This document shows, piece by piece, positions 33,664-42,690 of a stretch of DNA of 64,000 nucleotides. The translations under genes were made by a program, and so were the position numbers. Numbering within the stretch: the first letter of the stretch is position 1; every line of letters starts with the position of its first letter. Below the pieces are notes generated by a model, which saw nothing but the letters and a program-made list of their open reading frames with translations, was not told the DNA's origin and did no database searches. The stretch is from Adiantum capillus-veneris (lineage: Eukaryota > Streptophyta > Polypodiopsida > Polypodiales > Pteridaceae): contig CM043952.1 of NCBI GenBank assembly GCA_014529385.2, positions 57,575,119 to 57,639,118 on the forward strand, read 5' to 3'.

Positions 33664-36470
33664 GGATCCTGTAACTCCAATTTTAGAAGTTAGCGTCTTT
33701 TTAGTACTGAAGGCCGAAATGAATCTTTTAACTATTCAAATGACTTGAAAATTGAAACATGAGCTATTCAGGGCCTAAGGATGCAGGGTAGGTGAAAAAA
33801 TATGCAAACTGGACTCAGAATCATGCTGGAGACATCATAAGCGTATGATGTCTTTTGTGTCAAAATGATCTCTTATTGGTTGTGCTTGTAGCTGATAGTG
33901 TATACATAAGTATCATATGCTTGGATTTGAGTTTGGATGCCATTTGGTCAAGTTTTGGCCAGTTTAGTCCAGATCAGGCTCTTGGCAAAATTTTGAAAGG
34001 GAATTGGATTTTATGATCCAAATTGGATAAAACTTGGTGGTTCACCTTCAAATGGCATGTAGATCACTTCTGTTTGGTGGTTGAAGCCCTGAGGTGCCAA
34101 AATCACATAGTGAGACATCATACGCGTATGATGTCTTTTAGTGTATTTTTGGACCAAATTTCTCTATAAGCTTGGATATGGCTTTAGATAGGCTTATTCA
34201 GTGGATTTATGAATTTTGGGCTAAAAATGGCTCTGGAGACATCATACGCGTATGATGTCTTTTTCATCAATTTTTCATGGGATTGATTCTGTGGACTCCC
34301 CATGTACTAGTGAAGGACTGTCTCTACTCAAATCTTGGTTTGGACTTGAGTATGTTGGATTTGGGCTAAAATAGGCTTTGGATGAAGGATTTTCCCTCAA
34401 TTGGGCTAATGGGGTGATCCACTTGACCAAATGGTTCCAAACTTCATAGGTAGCATGTATTAGATATATATAATGGATGTATGATGACAAATGAGCAGTT
34501 TTGGCTCTGTAAGTGCAAATAGACATCATCCACGTATGATGTCTTTTGTGTCAAAATGGTGCTTTTTGGTTCCAGATAGCTTGTAGATGTGTTAATCAAC
34601 AATCCTACAAAGTTTCAATGAGTTTGGAGTTATTTTGACAAACTTAGGACCAAAAATCAATTTTATGGCCTACTTTGCGTCTTTTTGGTTTTCCTTGGGT
34701 TTTCTAACTCCAATTCTCATGATACTTGGTTCATAGGATGTGATTAACATGTGGAATGAGGCTATGCACTCAAATGTTGAAATGGATGTGAAAATCATGC
34801 TGTGAGACATCATACGCGTATGATGTCTTTTCTTGAAATGTTGGTCTTTTTGTGCAAAGAAAACTTTGTGCTAGTGCCCTAAGCCCTGCTAACTAGTTTT
34901 CAACTTAAAAAGTCATTAGTTTAGCTAAAAAGCCCCCTTTAGGCATTTCAGTCTCCGAAGTCGTCTTTTTGCCTTGGAGTTGAATTTCTTCAACTTTTCT
35001 TCTCGAGAGTTGCATTTCCAGCTCATTGGATATGTTGTGAAGCCACCTATTTGGTTGAACTTGACTTTGGCTCCCCATTCTCCATCTTTCTCCATTTGGT
35101 TGCCCGAAAGCGTCTTTTTCACCATCGGTAAGTGAATCAGCTTTCTTTTGGGTTTTGCTTGCAAACATAAGTCATCCATGTATATTTGAAGCTGCTTGTG
35201 AAGTTTCATGTCATTTGGTCGTCAATTTTAGCCGTTTTGCCAAAATGACGCTTTGTGTGTCTGCCGCCGAATCGGTTGTTCCGACCTACTTTTGGTGATC
35301 CAAACCCGGAGATACTCCATGGTTGCATTGCCCTCGATGTTGTTAAGCTTCCTGAGAAGTGTTGTGTCGTTTCGACAACTTTTTTCTGTTTGCCTCTTGC
35401 AGGCTCTGTTGACCTAGGGTTTTTCAAGTCGTTCTTTCTCGAGCTTTGAGTGTTAGAAACCCATCTTCTATGTTAGGGTAACCCACCTCTAAGTTCTTGC
35501 AAGGTTTGGTTAGGCGGTTGTGCCCCTACCTAGCGTTCCTCCCCATTCCCCGTCTGCTCTTGTTTCTTGGTTTTGGTCAGTTTTCGCGACAAAAGTTAAC
35601 GATAAGCATCAAAAGCTTATGGAAACGAGTCTACCTCTCATGTCTGGTGTCCTCTGAGCTCTCGTAGCAATCGTAGAAGGCGGTAGAAGGTCGGATGCTC
35701 CTGTGTGCTCTTTGCTCTCTCCAAGAAGGTAATAGTGGAAATGAGCTTGAAAGTGAAGTGAAAAATACTTAACTTCGGACTTCCCGGATCACTTGTTACC
35801 AAATTTGACATGCGCTCCTATCTCGTCGTGAAATGCACTTTAGGATTTGAAATTTCTCAATTTGGACTCCGTTTGACCTGTTTCTGAGAAATCTGTCCAC
35901 TTTGCCAAAATTCTGTCATTTCGGGCTTTCCGCAACTTTTTCAGAATTGTACCCAATTTTTACCATGGGTTGCCCTTGTCATTAGGACCATCACCGTCTA
36001 TTCTTTTCTTTTTTCCGATCTCATTTCACCTGTTTTTTTATTTTTCTTTTACTTTTATCAAGAAAATCATAAAAAATAAAGGAAAATAGCAAATTGAAGC
36101 CAAAAAATTCCAAACATACACGATAAATAGCTGGTAACCCTGTGTATATGAATATACACTTATTTGTGATTTCTGGACTTGGATTACCACTTTTTTTACT
36201 TTTTTGCTCCAAAAACACTTTTATTTAGTGATATTTACACGTCTAGAGACCCAAATTCATCATTTGATCTCTTCTTGTTGCAAAAAAAGGTATATAAGGG
36301 CATAAATATTATCAATATCCGCAATCAAACATAAAAATTGCAAAATCATGTAAGACACTGCCCTTGTAATATAATTTTTGTTTTTCTTTGTTTTTGGCGC
36401 TTGTAGCTGCTTTGTAACTCCTGTATACCTGTATACCTCCCCCCCTCCTAGTTTGAGTTCTCCCGGACGA
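33664..36470 (-). other. Giant second untranslated region, upstream of the extra coding block
   Basis: This is 2.8 kb without a convincing gene. The part nearest the extra ORF (33830-34828) holds five palindromes in degenerate tandem units. It is related to the 5-prime leader at 46232-46952, for example TGATCCAAATTGGATAAAAC near 34016 against a similar string near 46420. Around 35164-35187 a 23-bp stretch is identical to the RT active-site region at about 40216-40239. Confidence 0.65.
33830..34828. repeat. Palindrome array 2 of Giant (five copies)
   Basis: A 24-bp inverted repeat has arms AGACATCAT and ATGATGTCT around ACGCGT. Copies lie at 33830-33853, 34113-34136, 34237-34260, 34521-34544 and 34805-34828. 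Three are perfect; the others have one or two changes in the core or next to it. Starts are 283, 124, 284 and 284 bp apart. The nearest copy lies 167 bp before the ATG at 33663. Sequence between copies is only weakly alike, so the palindromes stand out as conserved. Confidence 0.92.
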
Positions 36471-36965
36471 CTATGAAGTGTCTGTGGGCGAAGCATTGTA
36501 GTTGTTTTGGTCATAAGTTCCCAATGCAATTGTAGAGCGATGATACAACAGTCTTTCCAATAAAGCTGCTCTTTGTTTGATTGAAGGATTGGTGGTCGGG
36601 TTTTGGGTTGGTTTTGGCATTTCGGTAGTAGAATCAGTAGATGGATTCTTCTTTACTTTGTTGTTCTTTTTTACAATCCAAATCTGCTTCTGCTTCACTT
36701 GTGCTTGCCACAAACTCTTTGCGACCCAAACCTGCTTTGTTCTTTGTGTTGATTTCCTCGACTTGAAATACCTAGGAGTTTCCGTTGATTGTACTGAAGG
36801 GAGTTCCTGTTTACAAATCTTTGGGATCCAAATTTGCTTGCTATAGCTTTGTGCCGTCATGAACTTCTTTGGAATCCAGATCTGTTTCACTGTCCTTGAT
36901 TGTCTGGAATCACTCTGTTGTCTGGTATTGAAGACTCTGTTTTCCACCTTTGTGTTCTCTGGCAC
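36471..36965 (-). CDS. Small Lys/Gln-rich frame with four KQIWIPK-like repeats (Giant)
   Basis: This frame of about 164 residues follows pol. It contains KQIWIPK twice, then KQVWVAK and KQIWIVK, spaced about 16-35 residues apart in a basic, Ser/Thr-rich background. Trp-bearing repeats of this kind occur in linker parts of some plant retroelement polyproteins. Whether it is a separate product or the natural tail of the upstream frame cannot be judged. Function unknown. Confidence 0.5.
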   Translation of the reverse strand: MPENTKVENRVFNTRQQSDSRQSRTVKQIWIPKKFMTAQSYSKQIWIPKICKQELPSVQSTETPRYFKSRKSTQRTKQVWVAKSLWQAQVKQKQIWIVKKNNKVKKNPSTDSTTEMPKPTQNPTTNPSIKQRAALLERLLYHRSTIALGTYDQNNYNASPTDTS

Positions 36966-36980
36966 AACCTTTTTTGGTCT

Positions 36981-39900
36981 CTATACCAACTTTGACTCCA
37001 TTTTTTCCCAAGGTTGAGCTGTTATATTATTGCTTGTCTTCCTTATCCACTGTTGAGAATTCCTCGTCGAAGAGTAATCCGGTTGTATAGAAACTTTTGG
37101 TTGCCATTGCTTCTTCTTTTTCTCTGGTTTTTGTTTATCTTTGTCTTTGGATTCGTCCTTTGGAGTTGGCTCTTCTCCTTTGGTGAACTTAACTGATTGA
37201 CTTTCACCTTCGTATTTGATAAGCACTGAATTAGAACTCCAGTCAATCATTGCATTGTATTGCTTCTGCCATGGTTGTCCTAGCAATAATGGATGTTGTG
37301 TAGCTTGGTCTTCAACCACGTAAAACATATGAGGATACACATATTGGTTAATCTGTATATGTAAAACTGTGCATCCGACAGTTTTGATTGAATTCTCAGA
37401 GTAACTCTTTAACTCTTGCTTGGCAGTTTGTAGTTTAGTGTCATTTGTCAATTGTCTATACAAACTGAGTGAAAGTAGGTTAGCTTGAGCTCCTGAATCC
37501 AATAGTGCTCTGGCTTTGATTTGGTTGGTTCCTACTTTGCATTCAATGATGGGTTCTTCTTTGTCATTATCCATTTCTGTTATACTGACTGCGTTTATTC
37601 GTATTGCTCCTTCATTGCGCTGTTTCTGACGCAGTAGTCTTCTTTTCTCCATTCTTTCCTTCGCCTCGGCTTGCGCTTCCTCCACAATCTTTTTCTTTTT
37701 CTGGACACGCAGCTTTTCTTGATGTATTTTGAGAAGCATGTCTTGGGTTAGCGGCAAAAGATACTTTTTCACTCTGCATCCACTAATCCAATTGGGCATT
37801 TCTTCTCCGTCTAATGTAGCAAGCTTGACGGCTCCACTTGGTGATAGATCTTTAATCACCAGAGGTCCCATCCCTCGCTTTTTAAGCTTCTTAGCATGCT
37901 GTTTCAGAGTGTAAACTAGGACATAGTCCCCAACCTTAAACTCTTTAGTCCGCACATGCTTATCAAAAAATTCTTTTTGTCGCCTTTTTTGAGCGTAGAT
38001 AGAAGCTACTGCTTTTAGGCGAAGCTCGTCTAGCTTTTCCAGGTCATCTATTCTATCAGAAAGCTCGTGCCCTGTCCACTCTAGATCCTTAGCCACCCTT
38101 AAGGTTGAAATCAAGAATTCTATTGGTAAGATAGCATTTAGCCCAAAAACCATGTTATATGGGGTCGTTCCTATTGATGTTTTATATGCTACCCTATATG
38201 CCCATAATGTTGAATGCAACTTCTGGTCCCAGTCAGTTCTCGACTCAGATACAATCTTCGTGAGGACCGTGCATATGGTTTTGTTTGTTGCTTCAGCTTG
38301 TCCGTTTGCTTGTGGATGATACGGGGCTGATTTCCTATGGATTACCATGAATTCATCTAGAAGGATCTTTATCACTTCATTTATAAAATGTGTGCCTCGA
38401 TCACTCACAATTTCTATTGGCAATCCATATCGTACAAAGACGTATTCATACAGAAATTGTGCCGTGGTCCTGGCATCTGCTTTTTGAGTTGCCTTTGCTT
38501 CGACCCACTTTGTTAGATAGTCTGTAGCCACAATGATGTATTGTGCATGAGTCTTATATGCAGGAGGTGAAATGGGTCCGACATAATCAATCCCCCATTT
38601 TGCAAAAGCTCTTGCCCCCATCATTGGTCTAAGCGGCATATCATCTCTTTTAAGTGGTACTTTGGTCCGCTGACAGTCATCACACCGTTTAACGTATTCC
38701 TCAGCGTCCATATGTAATGTTGGCCACCATATTCCTGCGGCTAAGACAAGTTTTGCTGTCTTATCACCTGAGAAATGGCCTCCACCTACTCCTCCATGAG
38801 CTTGCTCCAGGATTATCACATACTCAGACTCTGATGCGCAAATCCTAAGCTGGTTGTCTTTACCTCTCTTATAGAGTTGATCTCCTATTAAAGCGTAATC
38901 TCTAGCTTCTGTCTCTACAGATTTCTGACGAGCTTTTGACGTTCCTTCTGGGAAAGTTCTATTTGTGAGATATTCAACAATATACTGACTCCATTCTGGA
39001 GCGATCATTATCTGATATAATGTCGAATACTCTGCTGGCGGTTTTGATGAACATACAATACATACAGTGACATATTCATGTACGCTTTCTTTCATTCCTG
39101 GCCAATAGACTCCCAATTGTAACAAATTCCTATATGTGTTCCTTCTTGAACAATGAAATGCACATTCCTGAACATGTGCTTCGCGCAGATATATATTATA
39201 TTCCTCAGGATTGATGCATAGTCGTAAAACATGATCATTTCCCAATTGATACAACCTTCCTGCAACCAATTGAAGATTCTTGGATTGCTGAATAGCAATA
39301 TGTTTCTGGTTGTATTCTCTTCTATCGAACTCTCCTCCATAGGTTAATAGGTTAACGACATTTTGAGACCACTTCGGTATCATTTCTATGTTGAACAAGT
39401 ACGCGTCTGGCATGTCGTCATCTACTCCTATAGGGTCTTCTCCATTCGTCAATCGCGAAAGATGATCAGCTCTAAGATGTGTTTTTCCTTTCTTTACTAC
39501 TACCGTGAAGTCGAATTCCAGTAAGATAATGAACCATCTCACTATTCTCCCGGTATTGCATGGTTTATTCACTAGGTAGAGCAAGGCTTGGTGATCCGTA
39601 AAAAACACAAACTTGTTGGCTAGAAGATAATGCCAAAATTTCTTCACAGCATATATCATTCCTAATCCTTCTCGCTCTGTTGTGGTGTAATTCTTCTCTG
39701 CATTGTTGAGCTGTCGACTGGCGTAACAGATAGGAAAATCCATGTTTCCTTCTTCTGGCTGAGCCAGAATGCATCCTATTGCATATGCCGAAGCATCTAT
39801 ATGCACATGGAATATCTTCTCCCAATCTGGTGATTTCAAGACTGGAGCAGTAATGAGTGCCTCTTTCAATTTCTTGAACGATTCCTCACACTCCTCTGTC

Positions 39901-41006
39901 CATTCAAAGTTCACTATTAGCCTGTAAAGTGGTTGGCCTATTATAGCGTACATGTAAATGAATCGTCTATAATATCCGCAATGTCCCATAAAGCTCTGTA
40001 CTTGTTTCGCATTGGTTGGTCTAGGCATATCCACTATAACTTTTATCTTCTCTAAATCCGTGGATATTCCGTTTTGTGAGACAATATGTCCCAGAATTCT
40101 GCCCTGTCGGACCATAAACACACATTTCTCAGGATTGAGACAAATGCGATATGTCCTACATTTCTCAAATACTTTTCTTAGGTGTTCTAGATGCTCATCT
40201 CTCAGAAGAGAATGTACACATAAGTCATCCATGTATATTTCTAGAAACAACCTTAAGTATTCTTTGAAAGCATGCGTCATCAGCCTCTGGAAGGTTGCGG
40301 GAGCATTGGTTAGACCAAAAGGCATAACCCGATAAGCATAAATTCCCCACTCCGTTGCAAAAGCTGTTTTATGTTGATCTTCCAGTGCTATGGCTAGCTG
40401 GTTATATCCTGAAAAACCATCAAGAAAAGAGTATGCTGTTTTCCCTGATACACGCTCTAGAACATGATCAGTTATCGGCAAGGGATAATTGTCCCTGATT
40501 GTTGCAGCATTCACTTTCTTTAAGTTGACACACACTCGGAGTTTTCCGTTCTTCTTGGGTACTACCACAATTGGAGATACCCAATCGGTGTGTTCAATCT
40601 CGTATATGAATTCAGCTTCCATTAGCTTATCTATCTCTTCTTTGATTCGCTTAGCAAAAGTATCATTATATGTGTATGGTCTCTGTCTGCTAGGCTTTGC
40701 GTCTTGTTTCAGTGGGATTGTGTGTTGGCATATCGATGGGTCAACTCCCTTTAAGTCCTTATAAGACCATGCAAACACATCCCTATACTCTCTGAGAAGA
40801 CTCAAAAGTCTCTCTTCCTCGCCTGGAGACAAATCTGTGGCTATGTACACCGGTCTAGGTGGCTCACCTGGAGCTGCTAAATCAACTTTTTTTGCATCCT
40901 CCGGTCCGTCATAAGATTCGTTCTCCTTCCTCTCTCGAATAGGTGGGGTTAATACCACCTTCCTATCCTCTATTGTGAATTTCCTATAGTGAGAGGGAAC
41001 ATCCAT
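36981..41006 (-). CDS. pol: Giant pol: RT, RNase H, two H2C2 regions, integrase, second protease-like domain
   Basis: The 1341-codon frame starts MDVPSHYRKFTIEDRKVVL. RT spans about residues 90-340 (TDWVSPIVVVPKKNGKLRVC, YMDDL near 258). Ty3-type RNase H lies at about 395-520 (HIDASAYAIGCILAQ). The first H2C2-like region is at about 600-680 (EAHVQECAFHCSRRNTYRNL, then CIVC); the second is at about 725-800 (HGGVGGGHFSGDKTAKLVLA, then CDDC). The integrase core at about 810-970 has KWGIDYVGPISPP, DRGTHFINEVI and YHPQANGQAEATNKTI. A C-terminal basic domain follows to about 1110, with no chromodomain. After it comes a retropepsin-like domain at about 1140-1270 (KARALLDSGAQANLLSLSLY, then PLLLGQPWQKQYNAMIDW). 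The long uninterrupted frame suggests a young copy. Confidence 0.88.
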   Translation of the reverse strand: MDVPSHYRKFTIEDRKVVLTPPIRERKENESYDGPEDAKKVDLAAPGEPPRPVYIATDLSPGEEERLLSLLREYRDVFAWSYKDLKGVDPSICQHTIPLKQDAKPSRQRPYTYNDTFAKRIKEEIDKLMEAEFIYEIEHTDWVSPIVVVPKKNGKLRVCVNLKKVNAATIRDNYPLPITDHVLERVSGKTAYSFLDGFSGYNQLAIALEDQHKTAFATEWGIYAYRVMPFGLTNAPATFQRLMTHAFKEYLRLFLEIYMDDLCVHSLLRDEHLEHLRKVFEKCRTYRICLNPEKCVFMVRQGRILGHIVSQNGISTDLEKIKVIVDMPRPTNAKQVQSFMGHCGYYRRFIYMYAIIGQPLYRLIVNFEWTEECEESFKKLKEALITAPVLKSPDWEKIFHVHIDASAYAIGCILAQPEEGNMDFPICYASRQLNNAEKNYTTTEREGLGMIYAVKKFWHYLLANKFVFFTDHQALLYLVNKPCNTGRIVRWFIILLEFDFTVVVKKGKTHLRADHLSRLTNGEDPIGVDDDMPDAYLFNIEMIPKWSQNVVNLLTYGGEFDRREYNQKHIAIQQSKNLQLVAGRLYQLGNDHVLRLCINPEEYNIYLREAHVQECAFHCSRRNTYRNLLQLGVYWPGMKESVHEYVTVCIVCSSKPPAEYSTLYQIMIAPEWSQYIVEYLTNRTFPEGTSKARQKSVETEARDYALIGDQLYKRGKDNQLRICASESEYVIILEQAHGGVGGGHFSGDKTAKLVLAAGIWWPTLHMDAEEYVKRCDDCQRTKVPLKRDDMPLRPMMGARAFAKWGIDYVGPISPPAYKTHAQYIIVATDYLTKWVEAKATQKADARTTAQFLYEYVFVRYGLPIEIVSDRGTHFINEVIKILLDEFMVIHRKSAPYHPQANGQAEATNKTICTVLTKIVSESRTDWDQKLHSTLWAYRVAYKTSIGTTPYNMVFGLNAILPIEFLISTLRVAKDLEWTGHELSDRIDDLEKLDELRLKAVASIYAQKRRQKEFFDKHVRTKEFKVGDYVLVYTLKQHAKKLKKRGMGPLVIKDLSPSGAVKLATLDGEEMPNWISGCRVKKYLLPLTQDMLLKIHQEKLRVQKKKKIVEEAQAEAKERMEKRRLLRQKQRNEGAIRINAVSITEMDNDKEEPIIECKVGTNQIKARALLDSGAQANLLSLSLYRQLTNDTKLQTAKQELKSYSENSIKTVGCTVLHIQINQYVYPHMFYVVEDQATQHPLLLGQPWQKQYNAMIDWSSNSVLIKYEGESQSVKFTKGEEPTPKDESKDKDKQKPEKKKKQWQPKVSIQPDYSSTRNSQQWIRKTSNNITAQPWEKMESKLV

Positions 41007-41107
41007 GTTTTCCTTGATTTTGGCGTTTTCGTCCTCTCCACTCTCAATTTCTGTCGTCCAAACTTCTTTCAGAGTTTTCTTGAGCTCTCTGTACTTGTTT
41101 CTACGTT

Positions 41108-42634
41108 CTAACTTGGACTCCGTGTGTTCTCTGTTGCGCTTGTTCTTTTCTGATTTTTCTGTTTCAGTTTTCGTTCCATTCCTTTGAACTTGATTTCTTG
41201 AGCCTTTTTGTCTTTTCGTAAGCTCTTTTGATCATTGCCTCTCATTCTTCCAGAAATCTTGTCCTTAACACAATCTTCCGCCTTTACTAGCATTAGGAAT
41301 TGATTTTTTCCTCTTATTCTAGGCATCGGATTGGTTCTAACCCCCTTTGTTTTTCTCTTTGCTCTATAGCGTTTCTGGCGTTGTTTAGTTTGGTTCGGAA
41401 AATCATAAAATCGGACATCCGTTATAGTTTCTTCGTTTCCGCTTGAATTGTCCGTTGACTCGTTGTCTGCTTCATTTCCCCACTCAGGATGATCGGGAAT
41501 GTCGTGAAACACCTCTTCTTCATCTTCCTTTTCCAGTGTATCGTTCTTTTCAGTTTCTTTTTCGAGTACAGTTCTCAACATGAAGTACGGAACCACGTCG
41601 TACCCGTCCTTGTCGCAAAATTTCGTTGTGGGACCATCCGGAATTGCACAAACATCTAGGGTTGCTAGAATGTGTGTCCATTCTAATGGTTCAAGCGTGT
41701 CCTCTGGAAAGGGTTCTCCTATATAAGTTTCGTCTTCGATAGCCCTTTCTAAAACATATTCTTCTCGTTTCAGACTTCCACATTTCGAGGCTCCACACAT
41801 CCATAACTCCTTGGGTTTACCTAACCAAGCTGGAAATTCGGATCCCGCCAAAGTAGCTGAATCAAACTCCTCTACCGGTGTTCGGTTCACATCTTTGTAG
41901 CTATGGTCTTTCAGGTTCACACGTGTAGTGGTTTCCATATTTCTCAGGTATATGTGATCGTAGCCCCAATCCTGGACCATTTTCAACTGTCTCATGAATG
42001 GTCTTCCCAATATGATATCATAGTTATTCTCCTTGCCAAAATCGACAATAGCAAAAGTATGTTCGTATTCAATGCCGCAAGAAGTCACTACAACTTTCTC
42101 TAATAACCCCATAGGTTTCTCCATGTGTCCATCTGCTAATTGGAGTTTCAACCTAGTCTTCCTTATTGCTGGTTTCCCCCATTTTTTCCAGATTTCTTTT
42201 GTAGCAATGGCTACCCCAGCTCCGCTGTCTAGTATTGCCATCGTGTTTACTCCTTGGAATTCAACTGGTAAGGTTGTATTCCCCTCTTCACCTTCGCAAT
42301 ACTCTCCGACCTTGTTTAAGGGTACAGGCTTAGCGTTCTTTTGTGGTTTGCTCAGCTCTTGTATACCCTCTTGCAGTCTCGATGTTGGGTCTTTTATCCC
42401 AAATTTCTCCAAGCATTTTCCTACAGTGGTCCACATATGTGGTCTTAGCCTCAAAAGCTCAGCTAGAGTGATAGTGCATGTCACTGGTGTTGACAAGATC
42501 TCTATCAATCCTTGCGAGTCCATGACTTTTTCTGATGAGATTCTTCGTGAGGGAAGTGCTCTAATCTCGGATTTTGCTTCATACTCTCCTAAGTATGAAG
42601 GTAAGGTATTCAGTGAGTGAGGTTTGCTCTCCAT
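41108..42634 (-). CDS. Giant protease region (first retropepsin)
   Basis: The aspartic protease motif AILDSGAGVAIATKEIW lies near 42200-42240. YDIILGRPFMRQLKMVQDWG follows near 41960-42020, with the family spacing. The N-terminal part has PSRRISSEKVMDSQG; the tail is acidic and then basic. It sits between gag and RT, the usual place for the Gypsy protease, so this is the ordinary protease and the one at the end of pol is the extra one. Confidence 0.75.
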   Translation of the reverse strand: MESKPHSLNTLPSYLGEYEAKSEIRALPSRRISSEKVMDSQGLIEILSTPVTCTITLAELLRLRPHMWTTVGKCLEKFGIKDPTSRLQEGIQELSKPQKNAKPVPLNKVGEYCEGEEGNTTLPVEFQGVNTMAILDSGAGVAIATKEIWKKWGKPAIRKTRLKLQLADGHMEKPMGLLEKVVVTSCGIEYEHTFAIVDFGKENNYDIILGRPFMRQLKMVQDWGYDHIYLRNMETTTRVNLKDHSYKDVNRTPVEEFDSATLAGSEFPAWLGKPKELWMCGASKCGSLKREEYVLERAIEDETYIGEPFPEDTLEPLEWTHILATLDVCAIPDGPTTKFCDKDGYDVVPYFMLRTVLEKETEKNDTLEKEDEEEVFHDIPDHPEWGNEADNESTDNSSGNEETITDVRFYDFPNQTKQRQKRYRAKRKTKGVRTNPMPRIRGKNQFLMLVKAEDCVKDKISGRMRGNDQKSLRKDKKAQEIKFKGMERKLKQKNQKRTSATENTRSPS

Positions 42635-42690
42635 TGTTCTAACAGAGCCCCCATCTCCCCAGTAAGATTGCTAATCCAAGTCCCATCTCC

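Noticed and set aside
33830-34828. Regularly spaced palindromes as a CRISPR-like array
   Set aside because: The setting is a plant retrotransposon. Spacings of 124-288 bp and related spacers do not fit CRISPR, and no cas genes are present.
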